Positions 15,584 through 23,333 of a stretch of DNA of 36,195 nucleotides are shown piece by piece. The DNA is from Bacteroidales bacterium (GTDB lineage Bacteria; Bacteroidota; Bacteroidia; Bacteroidales; Bacteroidaceae): the NCBI GenBank assembly GCA_029227175.1, contig JAQXZK010000077.1, forward strand, positions 1-36,195, in the 5' to 3' direction. Within the stretch, counting starts at the first letter, position 1. Every line of letters begins with the position of its first letter. The translations under genes and the position numbers were made by a program. Under the pieces are notes generated by a model. That model had not been told where the DNA came from. It saw only the letters and a list, made by a program, of their open reading frames with translations, and searched no databases.

Positions 15584-17428
15584 TTATTCGTTAATTAGTT
15601 TGGTGAATGCGTCAACCAGCTCGCTTACGAGGAATGGCTGACCTTTTACTTGGTTGAATTGTGCCGGTACAAAGCCGTCAATCTTCATGCGGAGGAAGCC
15701 TGCAAACTGACCCATATTCTGTTCGGCAACCACGGCTTTCTTGTATTTCTTCAATACCTCAGCGGTGTTCTTCGGCAGTGGATTGATGAACTTGAAGTGT
15801 GCCAATGCCACTTTCTGTCCGGCGGCACGCATCTCGTCCATGGCAGCATGCAGGTGTCCATAGGTGCCTCCGAAGCCGATAATGAGCAGGTCGGCATCGT
15901 CTTTGTCGCCCAGTACTTCCAGGTCGGGAACCTGTATCTTGTTAATCTTTTCCTGGCGGAGGCGGGTCATGAGGTCGTGGTTTTCCGGGTCAGTGCTGAT
16001 AGCGCCCGTTTTGTTGTCTTTTTCCAGTCCACCGAGTATGTGCTGGAAGCCTTCCTTGCCTGGAACGGCCCAATATCTGACGCCGTTCTCATTGCGCTGG
16101 TATGGAGTCCATGAGCCCTTCATATCATCTTTTACGTAAGGTGGATTGATAGCCGGATATTCAGCCAGTTTCGGGAGTTTCCATGCAGCAGAGCCGTTTG
16201 CGACGAAGGCATCGGTCAAAAGAATGACCGGTGTCATGTGCTCGAGCGCAATTTTGCTTGCACTGTAGGCGGCCTCGAAACAGTCTGTTGGTGAGGTTGC
16301 TGCGATGACCGGCATCGGGCTTTCGCCATTACGGCCGAAGAGGGCTTGCAGAAGGTCTGTCTGTTCAGACTTGGTTGGAAGGCCTGTCGCAGGTCCGCCA
16401 CGCTGTACGTCAAGCACTACCAGCGGGAGTTCCATGATGACAGCAAGGTTCATTGCCTCGGATTTCAGACAGATACCCGGGCCGGATGTTGATGTGACAG
16501 CCAGTGCACCCGCAAATGATGCACCGACGGCTGAAGCACAACCGGCAATTTCGTCTTCGCATTGAACCGTGACAACGCCCATTGACTTGTGCTTGCTAAG
16601 TTCGTGAAGTACGTCGGTAGCGGGAGTGATAGGATAGGAACCCAGGTAGAGGCGAAGTCCGGCTTTCTCGGCAGCGGCCATGAAGCCATAGGCTGTAGCT
16701 TTATTTCCGGTGATGTCCATATATCTTCCGGGAACGACGGTCTTACTTTCGATGCGATAGGTGTTTGCCACACTGCTGTGTGTGTTGTGTCCGTAGTCGT
16801 AGCCGGCATTGATTACCTTAATGTTGGCTTCGGCTATTTCGGGTTTCTTGGCAAATTTCTCACGGATGAAGTTTTCTGCCAACTTCATGTCGCGGTTGAA
16901 AAGCCAGCACACAAGTCCGACGGCAAACATGTTGCGGCATTTCATCATGGACTTGTTGTCCATGCCGGTATCCGCCAGACAGTCTTTAACCATTTGTGAG
17001 ATGGGAGCTGCAATGACATCCTGTTTGATACCCATTTCTTCGATAGGGTTGTCTGTCTTGAAATCAGCTTTCGCCAAGTCGTTTTTCTGAAATGCATCTG
17101 TGTCAATGATGATGCATGCAGTCGGCTTGGCAAATTTATACTGGGTCTTTAACGCGGCAGCATTCATCGCTACCAGTACGTCGCATTTGTCACCCGGTGT
17201 GTAAACCTTATCTGCTCCAATGTGGACTTGAAAGCCGCTTACTCCAGTGAGAGAACCTTGCGGGGCACGAATGTCTGCCGGATAGTCAGGAAATGTACTG
17301 ATGTCATTTCCTACTGTGGCAGAAACCGTTGAGAAGATGTTTCCGGCCAGTTGCATACCGTCGCCAGAGTCACCGGAAAAGCGGACAACCACCTGTTCCA
17401 GTTCTTTTACCATCATGTCGTTTGCCAT
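15584..17428 (-). CDS. korA: 2-oxoacid:ferredoxin oxidoreductase, fused gamma-alpha subunit
   Basis: A 614-residue protein. The gamma domain (about 12-200) begins with VVRFSGDSGDGMQLAG, the glycine-rich segment of this domain. The alpha (pyrimidine-binding) domain starts near 240, with YPITP at 265-269, E291 in QCEDEIAG (the Glu expected to activate ThDP), TSGPG (314-318) and QRGGPATGLPT (342-352). Domain III and the C-terminal part run to 614. The fusion of gamma and alpha and the absence of a separate ferredoxin-like delta gene fit the two-subunit KorAB type. It is first in the korAB operon. An alternative start at Met5 or Met6 is possible. Confidence 0.92.
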   Translation of the reverse strand: MANDMMVKELEQVVVRFSGDSGDGMQLAGNIFSTVSATVGNDISTFPDYPADIRAPQGSLTGVSGFQVHIGADKVYTPGDKCDVLVAMNAAALKTQYKFAKPTACIIIDTDAFQKNDLAKADFKTDNPIEEMGIKQDVIAAPISQMVKDCLADTGMDNKSMMKCRNMFAVGLVCWLFNRDMKLAENFIREKFAKKPEIAEANIKVINAGYDYGHNTHSSVANTYRIESKTVVPGRYMDITGNKATAYGFMAAAEKAGLRLYLGSYPITPATDVLHELSKHKSMGVVTVQCEDEIAGCASAVGASFAGALAVTSTSGPGICLKSEAMNLAVIMELPLVVLDVQRGGPATGLPTKSEQTDLLQALFGRNGESPMPVIAATSPTDCFEAAYSASKIALEHMTPVILLTDAFVANGSAAWKLPKLAEYPAINPPYVKDDMKGSWTPYQRNENGVRYWAVPGKEGFQHILGGLEKDNKTGAISTDPENHDLMTRLRQEKINKIQVPDLEVLGDKDDADLLIIGFGGTYGHLHAAMDEMRAAGQKVALAHFKFINPLPKNTAEVLKKYKKAVVAEQNMGQFAGFLRMKIDGFVPAQFNQVKGQPFLVSELVDAFTKLINE

Positions 17429-17522
17429 ACTATGATTTTAAATAATATTGAGTTGAGTTATTGATTGGTAATCTGTACTTGTTTGAAATGCGCTGCAAAT
17501 TTCGCCAAGTCCTTTGGATTGG

Positions 17523-17530
17523 CAAAACTA
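17523..17530 (-). promoter_or_regulatory. Possible -7 box of korAB
   Basis: TAGTTTTG on the minus strand fits TAnnTTTG. It would give a leader of about 85 bases. No -33 box is seen, and it almost touches the -33 box of the divergent tRNA promoter (17533-17536). Confidence 0.33.
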
Positions 17531-17532
17531 TT

Positions 17533-17565
17533 TTTGGATAAATTGAGAGATAATGCCTATATTTG
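17533..17565 (+). promoter_or_regulatory. Promoter of the tRNA-Arg gene
   Basis: TTTG (17533-17536), 21 bases, then TATATTTG (17558-17565). The mature tRNA begins at 17606, giving a 5' leader of roughly 34 bases. Confidence 0.65.
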
Positions 17566-17605
17566 CGGCGAAATAAGCAATCGTCTTGCGATATTCTATT
17601 GTGAA

Positions 17606-17677
17606 GGCCCTGTAGTTCAACGGATAGAACGGAAGTTTCCTAAACTTTTGATACGAGTTCGATTCTCGTCGGGGCTA
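17606..17677 (+). tRNA. tRNA-Arg (anticodon CCT)
   Basis: The cloverleaf can be drawn by hand: acceptor GGCCCTG with CGGGGCT, D stem GTTC/GAAC, anticodon stem GAAGT/ACTTT with loop TTCCTAA (anticodon CCT, reading AGG arginine codons), a 4-base variable loop, T stem ACGAG/CTCGT with loop TTCGATT, and discriminator A. The CCA end is not encoded. The acceptor has G-T pairs at 1-72 and 6-67. Confidence 0.95.
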
Positions 17678-17710
17678 CTTCGAGAAAGCTATTCCCTACT
17701 TTTTTCATTA

Positions 17711-17734
17711 GGTCAGCCAAAATGGCTGGCGACC
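17711..17734 (+). terminator. Hairpin after the tRNA, possible terminator
   Basis: GGTC-AGCCA pairs with TGGCT-(GGC bulge)-GACC around AAA, 34 bases after the tRNA end. The following TTGTTG is only weakly T-rich, so termination is a guess; array B begins 3 bases later. Confidence 0.45.
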
Positions 17735-17736
17735 TT

Positions 17737-17821
17737 GTTGTAATGGCATTATAATGCTGTTATAACGCCATTATAATGCCATTGGAACGCCGTTCGAACA
17801 TTGTTAGAATTGGCTTCGAAG
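17737..17821. repeat. Array of eight 8-bp palindromes at 11-bp spacing (array B)
   Basis: Eight octamers at strict 11-bp steps: GTTGTAAT (17737), ATTATAAT (17748), GTTATAAC (17759), ATTATAAT (17770), ATTGGAAC (17781), GTTCGAAC (17792), GTTAGAAT (17803), CTTCGAAG (17814). All keep NTTNNAAN; most are perfect or near-perfect palindromes although the outer and central bases change, so the symmetry is conserved more than the sequence. Spacers are mostly GCC or GCT. The ninth phase position (17825) has lost the pattern. Confidence 0.85.
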
Positions 17822-17867
17822 GCCACGCGATTCTGGTAGTAGTAAAATAATCTGACAATTCTTTTAA

Positions 17868-17999
17868 CTTTAGCGATGGACGCGACCAAGGTTGATTTTC
17901 GGCCTTGCCATATCATATAAATGGCAAGGTCAAATCATATAAATGACACGACCGAATCATGCATTCGATGAAGCCGATTGCATGATTCGGCTCAAGTGC
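17868..17999. repeat. 22-bp-period degenerate tandem tract
   Basis: Read in 22-base steps from 17868, each unit has an AT-rich 11-mer followed by a GC-richer 11-mer. The clearest are ATCATATAAAT at 17912 and again at 17934, ATCATGCATTC at 17956 and TTGCATGATTC at 17978; the second halves include GACGCGACCAA (17879), GACACGACCGA (17945) and GATGAAGCCGA (17967). The unit at 17890 is poor. The step is exactly twice that of array B. Confidence 0.55.
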
Positions 18000-18020
18000 C
18001 ACTACAGGTATGTGTAGTGG
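17903..18020. repeat. Three consecutive perfect inverted repeats (hairpins)
   Basis: Hairpin 1: CCTTGCCAT (17903-17911) with ATGGCAAGG (17921-17929). Hairpin 2: the 12-bp arm CCGAATCATGCA (17952-17963) with TGCATGATTCGG (17979-17990). Hairpin 3: CCACTACA (17999-18006) with TGTAGTGG (18013-18020). None is followed by a T-run on either strand, so they do not look like terminators. They could fold in an RNA or mark protein-binding DNA. Nothing gene-like is seen from 17822 to 18092. Confidence 0.7.
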
Positions 18021-18092
18021 GAGTGTGGCTGATTTGTCTGACTTCAGGCAGGTGAGGTAAAAGATCTTTACTTCTGCTCGGAAGCGAAATCT

Positions 18093-18506
18093 TTATATGA
18101 TTTCATCCGGGGTCAGAGGTGCGTATGCTCCGTCTTTGGCTTCGAAGATGATGGTTCCTGTCTCGAGCGATTCGGCTTTGTGCCAAGCTCCTTTCGGAAC
18201 GATGCAGATGGGGCAACTGTCTCCAGCTGCTATCTCGAGGGATTCTGTCAGTGTGGCCACGCGTTCTCCTTGTTCGTTGAGGGTTACGTCGTAGAAGTTC
18301 TGACAAATCCTGCCCCGTATGACAGCGAGCACCTCTGATGAATGTTTGTGTCGGTGTATGGGAACGATGGTGTCAGGTTCCATCGCGTTCAACATGCGTT
18401 GGCTGTTGTCTTCCGGTGTTGTGCGCAGGTCCATGTTTTGGCGCTTGCGCGGATTTTGCTTGGCCTGCTCTATGAGGTTGTCAAGCACTGTGTTATCTAA
18501 CTTCAT
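18093..18506 (-). CDS. WbuC-family cupin metalloprotein
   Basis: A 137-residue single-domain cupin. The first cupin motif has H51, H53 and E58 (PIHRHKHSSEVL) and the second has H109 in PKGAWHK, giving a plausible three-His/one-Glu metal site. The N-terminal half with RKRQNMDLR and MLNAMEPDT resembles WbuC proteins, which often sit in O-antigen/LPS loci; their reaction is unknown to me. It starts 8 bases after the ettA stop and is probably cotranscribed with it. Confidence 0.82.
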   Translation of the reverse strand: MKLDNTVLDNLIEQAKQNPRKRQNMDLRTTPEDNSQRMLNAMEPDTIVPIHRHKHSSEVLAVIRGRICQNFYDVTLNEQGERVATLTESLEIAAGDSCPICIVPKGAWHKAESLETGTIIFEAKDGAYAPLTPDEII

Positions 18507-18514
18507 GGCTTTTC

Positions 18515-20218
18515 TTAATCTTTCATTAACTTGCGATATCTGACGCGTTTAGGCTCCTGATAGCCGTTTTTCTTCAATTTCCATTCTTCATAATCAGAGT
18601 AGGAACCTTCGTAGAAGACCACTTCGCTGTTTCCTTCAAACGAGAGTATGTGTGTGCAGATGCGGTCAAGGAACCAGCGGTCGTGACTGATGACAACGGC
18701 GCAACCGGCAAAGTTCTCGAGACCTTCTTCCAGAGCACGAAGGGTGTTGACATCGATGTCGTTGGTCGGTTCGTCAAGGAGAAGTACGTTTCCTTCTTCT
18801 TTGAGTGCCATGGCCAGATGCAAGCGGTTACGTTCTCCACCAGAGAGAACACCGCAGAGCTTCTCCTGGTCGCCTCCGCTGAAATTAAACCGGCTGAGGT
18901 AAGCACGCGAGTTAACGTCTCGCTTGCCGATGCGCATCAGTTCCTGCCCTCCGCTGATGACCTGGTATACACTCTTTTGCGGGTCGATGTCTTTGTGTTG
19001 TTGGTCTACATAGGCCACTTTCACTGTTTCACCAACTTCGAATGAGCCGGCATCGACTTTTTCCAGTCCCATGATGAGTCGGAAGAGGGTTGTTTTGCCG
19101 GCACCGTTAGGGCCAATGACACCGACGATTCCGTTGGGTGGTAATGCAAATTCAAGATTGTCAAAGAGCAGTTTTTCGCCGAAGGCTTTTTTCACGCTGT
19201 GTGCTTCGATGACTTTATTCCCGAGGCGTGGACCGTTTGGAATGAAGATTTCGAGTTTCTCCTCTTTCTCCTTCTGGTCTTCGTTGAGCAACTTATCGTA
19301 ACTATTCAAGCGCGCCTTACCCTTGGCCTGACGTGCTTTGGGTGCCATGTGTACCCACTCCAACTCGCGTTCAAGTGTCTTGCGCCGTTTGCTGGCTGTC
19401 TTTTCTTCCTGCTCCATGCGTTTGGTCTTCTGATCAAGCCATGAACTATAATTTCCTTTCCAGGGAATGCCTTCGCCTCGATCAAGTTCGAGAATCCATC
19501 CTGCTACATGGTCTAGGAAGTAACGGTCGTGAGTAACGGCAATGACCGTACCATCGTATTGGTTGAGGTGTTGCTCTAACCAGTCAATGCTTTCTGCGTC
19601 GAGGTGATTGGTCGGCTCGTCAAGGAGTAGCACGTCCGGCTTCTGGAGAAGGAGTCGGCAGAGAGCCACCCGACGACGTTCACCACCCGAAAGAAATTCC
19701 ACTTTCTGATTTTCTTCCGGACAGCGCAGAGCGTCCATGGCGCGTTCCAGCTTGCTATCAATATTCCATGCGTCTGTTGAGTCTATATAGTCCTGTAATT
19801 CAGCCTGACGTTGGAAGAGTTTATCCATCTTGTCGGGGTCTTCATAGTATTCCGGAAGTCCAAACTTGTTGTTAATCTCTTCATATTCTGCTAAGGCGTC
19901 ATAGATTTCTTGAACACCTTCCATCACACATTCCTTGACGGTCTTTGCCGGGTCAAGTTTAGGGTCTTGCTCCAAATAGCCCACGGTATATCCTGGAGAG
20001 AATACCACTTCACCCTGGAAGTTCTTGTCAATGCCGGCGATAATCTTCATGAGTGTTGATTTTCCGGAACCGTTAAGACCGATAATGCCGATTTTGGCTC
20101 CGTAGAAGAAAGAGAGATAGATGTTCTTTAGAATCTGTTTCTGTGTCTGGGGAATGATTTTGCTTACTCCAACCATGGAGAAGATAATCTTCTTGTCATC
20201 TGCATTAGCGTTTGCCAT
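18515..20218 (-). CDS. ettA: ABC-F ATPase, energy-dependent translational throttle protein EttA
   Basis: A 567-residue soluble protein with two ABC domains and no membrane part. Walker A sites GLNGSGKST (47-55) and GPNGAGKTT (369-377); signature LSGGE at 176-180 and 458-462; Walker B glutamates E201 and E483; a charged linker (about 260-325) with the KARQAKGKARLNSYDKLL stretch, and an arm insertion in domain 1 (about 92-140) that identifies the EttA branch. EttA binds the ribosomal E site and gates the first elongation steps according to ATP/ADP. It shares a transcript with the cupin gene downstream. Confidence 0.95.
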   Translation of the reverse strand: MANANADDKKIIFSMVGVSKIIPQTQKQILKNIYLSFFYGAKIGIIGLNGSGKSTLMKIIAGIDKNFQGEVVFSPGYTVGYLEQDPKLDPAKTVKECVMEGVQEIYDALAEYEEINNKFGLPEYYEDPDKMDKLFQRQAELQDYIDSTDAWNIDSKLERAMDALRCPEENQKVEFLSGGERRRVALCRLLLQKPDVLLLDEPTNHLDAESIDWLEQHLNQYDGTVIAVTHDRYFLDHVAGWILELDRGEGIPWKGNYSSWLDQKTKRMEQEEKTASKRRKTLERELEWVHMAPKARQAKGKARLNSYDKLLNEDQKEKEEKLEIFIPNGPRLGNKVIEAHSVKKAFGEKLLFDNLEFALPPNGIVGVIGPNGAGKTTLFRLIMGLEKVDAGSFEVGETVKVAYVDQQHKDIDPQKSVYQVISGGQELMRIGKRDVNSRAYLSRFNFSGGDQEKLCGVLSGGERNRLHLAMALKEEGNVLLLDEPTNDIDVNTLRALEEGLENFAGCAVVISHDRWFLDRICTHILSFEGNSEVVFYEGSYSDYEEWKLKKNGYQEPKRVRYRKLMKD

Positions 20219-20292
20219 TTTCTGTTGAGAGTTTATCTGTTAGAATTAGGTTTATTCTGTTGGGGGAGTTGTATTATTTTGCAAATACCTTA

Positions 20293-20300
20293 CAAACATA
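20293..20300 (-). promoter_or_regulatory. Probable -7 box of ettA
   Basis: TATGTTTG on the minus strand matches TAnnTTTG and lies just past the terminator of the upstream glycan operon. No clear -33 TTTG. It implies a leader of about 68 bases. Confidence 0.4.
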
Positions 20301-20320
20301 GTCATTTTTCTATGGAAAAC

Positions 20321-20354
20321 ATAATAAGGCAATTCCTTTTATTTGTGAATTGCC
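20321..20354 (-). terminator. Terminator of the glycan operon, overlapping the last stop codon
   Basis: On the minus strand GGCAATTC (20354-20347) pairs perfectly with GAATTGCC (20335-20328), followed by TTATTAT and TTTT further on. The TAA stop of the last glycosyltransferase (20341-20339) lies in the 11-base loop, so the gene's final codons form one arm. Confidence 0.65.
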
Positions 20355-21091
20355 AGTCTCAAGACAAACCAGGCGTGCTGAAAGAGGGTAGGAAACAGCC
20401 CATAGTGCCGGCACATGATGTGGAAGCGCTCTTTCAGTGAGGCTCTTTGGTTTTGTGTTGTTGTCCCTTCTGCCAGGTAGTCAACCAGTGTCAGGTGAGT
20501 GTTGTGCATGTCCTTGGCTTTCTTCATAATATTGATGCACCAATCAAAGTCGGCCGAGAAGCGATAGCGCAGGTCGTAGTGCCCGGCCAAAGTTCGACGA
20601 GCGAAAAACGCCTGGTGACAGACGAGCATACCATGCTTGAAACTCTTCCACGTGAGATGTTCTGGAGCAGATAATCTTCGCATGCGGAGAAAATGTCCGT
20701 CAATGTCAACCAGGGCAGTCTGTCCATAGATGACATCGGGGAGCGGCTTGCCCGGAGGGATAGAATGGACGAGGAGGCTGAGCGTATCGTCCTCGTGGAA
20801 ACAGTCTCCTGCATTGAGGAAGCATACGTAGTCCCCGGTGGCCAGGTCAAGTCCTTTGTTCATGGCGTCGTAGATGCCTTTGTCCGGCTCGCTGACGATT
20901 GTGTGGATGCGGTCTTTGTATGGCTCGATGACGGATAGTGTGAGGTCGGTTGATTTCCCGTCAATAATGATGTATTCCACGTTATGATATGTCTGTGTAA
21001 TAACACTCTGAATCGTGTCCTCAATGAGTCCTTGTGCGTTCCGGCACACGGTGATTACACTTATCTTGGGGGTGGGGTGTACGCTGTGCAT
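20339..21091 (-). CDS. Family 2 glycosyltransferase
   Basis: A 250-residue cytoplasmic or membrane-associated GT-A enzyme. SVITVCRNA (11-19), DGKSTD (44-49), the DKGIYDAMNKG segment (70-80), NAGD (93-96) in the metal/sugar-nucleotide position, and DFDW (181-184) as the acceptor-side acid all fit GT2. It would transfer one sugar to a lipid-linked glycan; donor and acceptor cannot be told. It is the last gene of the minus-strand glycan cluster, 12 bases after the GT4 gene, and its end is inside the terminator hairpin. Confidence 0.88.
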   Translation of the reverse strand: MHSVHPTPKISVITVCRNAQGLIEDTIQSVITQTYHNVEYIIIDGKSTDLTLSVIEPYKDRIHTIVSEPDKGIYDAMNKGLDLATGDYVCFLNAGDCFHEDDTLSLLVHSIPPGKPLPDVIYGQTALVDIDGHFLRMRRLSAPEHLTWKSFKHGMLVCHQAFFARRTLAGHYDLRYRFSADFDWCINIMKKAKDMHNTHLTLVDYLAEGTTTQNQRASLKERFHIMCRHYGLFPTLFQHAWFVLRLAIHK

Positions 21092-21103
21092 AGAGGGGGA
21101 GAG

Positions 21104-22360
21104 TTACTTGGTAAGAAGTTGTTTGTAAAGTGTTATGTATTGCTCGGCCACAACATCCTCTGCATACGACTGTCTCGCCTTGCGGACAGCCCCTTCGCCA
21201 AATGGCTTGCAGTTGTTTGCCAACACCTGCAGGATGCCGTTGGCCAGATCCTCGGCATCCTGATACCTGGCGATATAGCCGTTCTCATTATGGGTAATCA
21301 TTTCGGGAATGCCTCCTACATGGAAACCTACGCAAGGAGTGCCGCATGCCATGGCTTCCATGATTGTGTTGGGAAGGTTCTCTTCGAGTGATGGAGTAAC
21401 GTACACGTCGACTGCTGCATACAGCTGGACAAGCTGTGTTTCGTCCAAGATGAAATTCTTCGGGTAGACCTCGAACGGAAGCCGATTGGTCAGTACGTCT
21501 GATTGGCGTCCGAAAACAACGATGCCTATCTGCTCCTTCAACTCGGGATGCTGTTCTGCCAGTAGGTTGCAGGCTTCAATCAGGTAGTCAATACCTTTGC
21601 GCTTGTCCGTAATCTTGACCGAGCCGAAGAGAATCAGTTTCTTGTCGGCCGGTAGTTGCATTGCCGTGCGGGCAGCCTGTTTGTCTGTCGGTTTGAAAAG
21701 TTCCGTATTTATAGGGTTTGGAATGACCCTTACATCTTTTCCTTGGAGTAAGGCGCTTGCCGAAACCTCGTGCTTTAGCCATTCGCTGCAAGCAACGAAG
21801 TGTATGGGGTATTGCGCATAGGTTTTCTTCTTGCGGCGGAAGACTTTGCGTGAAAGGTCTCGCTTGCCTCCTCCGCGATAGAGGTATTGACAGTGGTGGC
21901 ACTCTGCGTGAAAAGCCTGGCAGGAACGCGCATGGTGACAGATGCCGGTGGCCGGCCACATGTCGTGCATGGTCCATACGACAGGTTTCTTGCTTTTGAG
22001 AATCTTTCCGATGACTTGTAGTGAAAGCATCCCTTGATTAATCCAGTGCAAGTGTATGATATCTGCTTCCTGAAATTCGGGGAGCAGGGTAATGTCTGTG
22101 CTGATATTGGCAATGTCTACCTTGAAAATGTTTTCCTTCTTGAAATGATTGTGCAGGAAAATGACAAAACGCTCCCAAAGAAAGTGACGGACAAGTTTGA
22201 ATCCGCGTTTTAGTTCGGTGACATGTTCGTTTGTTGAGATTTTGTCGCGTACAAGCATTGTCGCGTCAATACCATGTTTGTTAAGTGCTTCACAAAGTCG
22301 GTTGCAGGCAACAGCTGCACCACCGATGCGCTCGGAAGTGTTGATTAGGAGAACTTTCAT
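21104..22360 (-). CDS. Family 4 glycosyltransferase
   Basis: A 418-residue GT-B retaining enzyme. The N-terminal domain has GGAAVACNRL (13-22) and a MHDMWPATG stretch (131-139) followed by four cysteines (C141, C147, C154, C157) that resemble the cysteine cluster of WcaC-like Bacteroidetes GT4 proteins. The C-terminal domain has the ITDKRKG donor-phosphate motif (250-256) and the EX7E motif (E327/E335) in PSLEENLPNTIMEAMACG. The gene follows a 55-base gap, the largest within the cluster, so it may have an extra promoter. Confidence 0.9.
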   Translation of the reverse strand: MKVLLINTSERIGGAAVACNRLCEALNKHGIDATMLVRDKISTNEHVTELKRGFKLVRHFLWERFVIFLHNHFKKENIFKVDIANISTDITLLPEFQEADIIHLHWINQGMLSLQVIGKILKSKKPVVWTMHDMWPATGICHHARSCQAFHAECHHCQYLYRGGGKRDLSRKVFRRKKKTYAQYPIHFVACSEWLKHEVSASALLQGKDVRVIPNPINTELFKPTDKQAARTAMQLPADKKLILFGSVKITDKRKGIDYLIEACNLLAEQHPELKEQIGIVVFGRQSDVLTNRLPFEVYPKNFILDETQLVQLYAAVDVYVTPSLEENLPNTIMEAMACGTPCVGFHVGGIPEMITHNENGYIARYQDAEDLANGILQVLANNCKPFGEGAVRKARQSYAEDVVAEQYITLYKQLLTK

Positions 22361-22384
22361 GTCGGCAGTTTTTTTGGGGGGATA

Positions 22385-22392
22385 CGAAGATA
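22385..22392 (-). promoter_or_regulatory. Possible internal promoter before the GT4 gene
   Basis: TATCTTCG on the minus strand is one base off TAnnTTTG and lies 25-32 bases before the ATG at 22360, in the only sizeable gap of the distal glycan cluster. No -33 box was confirmed. Confidence 0.28.
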
Positions 22393-22415
22393 AAGTTTAA
22401 TTTGTAGCGTGGACG

Positions 22416-23333
22416 TCAGGCACTGAAATCGCCCTTCAACGTCCGTTTGATGCGTCGCCAGGCTTTGGCCCAGAAGTTATTGGTCCGGTGATAGTAGCGC
22501 GCGAAGGCTGCACGTGCCTCTTCGTTTTCTATAACAGGCGAGATAGATGTGACTTGGATGGGTTTGAGATAAAGGTCCGAATGGTATAGCCCTCCGCCTC
22601 CACAGTTTGTTCCGCTTCCGTCAAATCCGTTGTTGCTTACGAGTGAACGCCCCACGTTTATAGAGAGGATATCCTGTAGAAACAGAGAGGCATTCCAGCG
22701 AATAGCCCAGGAGTTGTTCTTCCCTGCGATTTGCCGACGCAGCATGCGCGTGAATTTATAGCTCCCGTTGAAATCAAAGATATGGGTCAGTTTTCGTTGC
22801 TCTAGTTGTTGTAGCAGTTCTGCTCCATTAGGGTTGAAGTATACCCATGCGCGTTTCCAGGTTGCCCATCCCCAGCTACCGGTCCACTTGATGAGGAACA
22901 TTTCGGGAAGGCTTGGGTCGTGCGTGAAGTCACAGGCTTGGATATGCCCCACACGTATCTCTTCTTTGTATCGTTCTAATGCCTCATTCATAAATTGCAG
23001 GAAGTAGGGGGCAACGATGAGATCGTCTTCCAGGACAATGACTCGGCCGTATCTCTCGATTTGCGTACTCACTCCGTCAATGATGCTATTGGCAAGTCCC
23101 CAGTTTGTTTCGCGCTCTATAATTTGCACTGAAGCAAATCCTGTAATGGTGCGGATATATCGGCGTACTTTCTCCACACCAGTCATAGACTGGTTGTCGG
23201 AAGCAGCATCGCTATAGATAATCAGGTCGCTGTTTTTGCACTCAGCATTTTGTTTCAGCGAAGTGATGAGGTCGTGCAAATGTTCTGGTCTCTTATAGGC
23301 AAAAACTAGGATTGGGGCGTAGGCGGCTGTCAT
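22416..23333 (-). CDS. GT-A fold glycosyltransferase (GNT-I/GT2-like)
   Basis: A 305-residue protein. APILVFAYKRPEHL (6-19), YSDAASD (40-46), the DXD-type LEDDLIVAP (101-109) and SWGWATWKRAW (153-163) form a pattern known from bacterial sugar transferases distantly related to the GlcNAc-transferase I family. Activity not assignable. Its ATG overlaps the stop of the upstream GT2 as ATGA (23333-23330), so translation is coupled. Confidence 0.82.
   Translation of the reverse strand: MTAAYAPILVFAYKRPEHLHDLITSLKQNAECKNSDLIIYSDAASDNQSMTGVEKVRRYIRTITGFASVQIIERETNWGLANSIIDGVSTQIERYGRVIVLEDDLIVAPYFLQFMNEALERYKEEIRVGHIQACDFTHDPSLPEMFLIKWTGSWGWATWKRAWVYFNPNGAELLQQLEQRKLTHIFDFNGSYKFTRMLRRQIAGKNNSWAIRWNASLFLQDILSINVGRSLVSNNGFDGSGTNCGGGGLYHSDLYLKPIQVTSISPVIENEEARAAFARYYHRTNNFWAKAWRRIKRTLKGDFSA

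Noticed and set aside
17465..17743. A 92-codon open frame across the tRNA-Arg gene
   Set aside because: It runs through the tRNA promoter and the whole tRNA, so it is not a credible gene.
17737..17821. The phased repeats as a CRISPR array
   Set aside because: Units are 8 bp with 3-bp spacers, far below CRISPR repeat and spacer lengths, and no cas genes are present.
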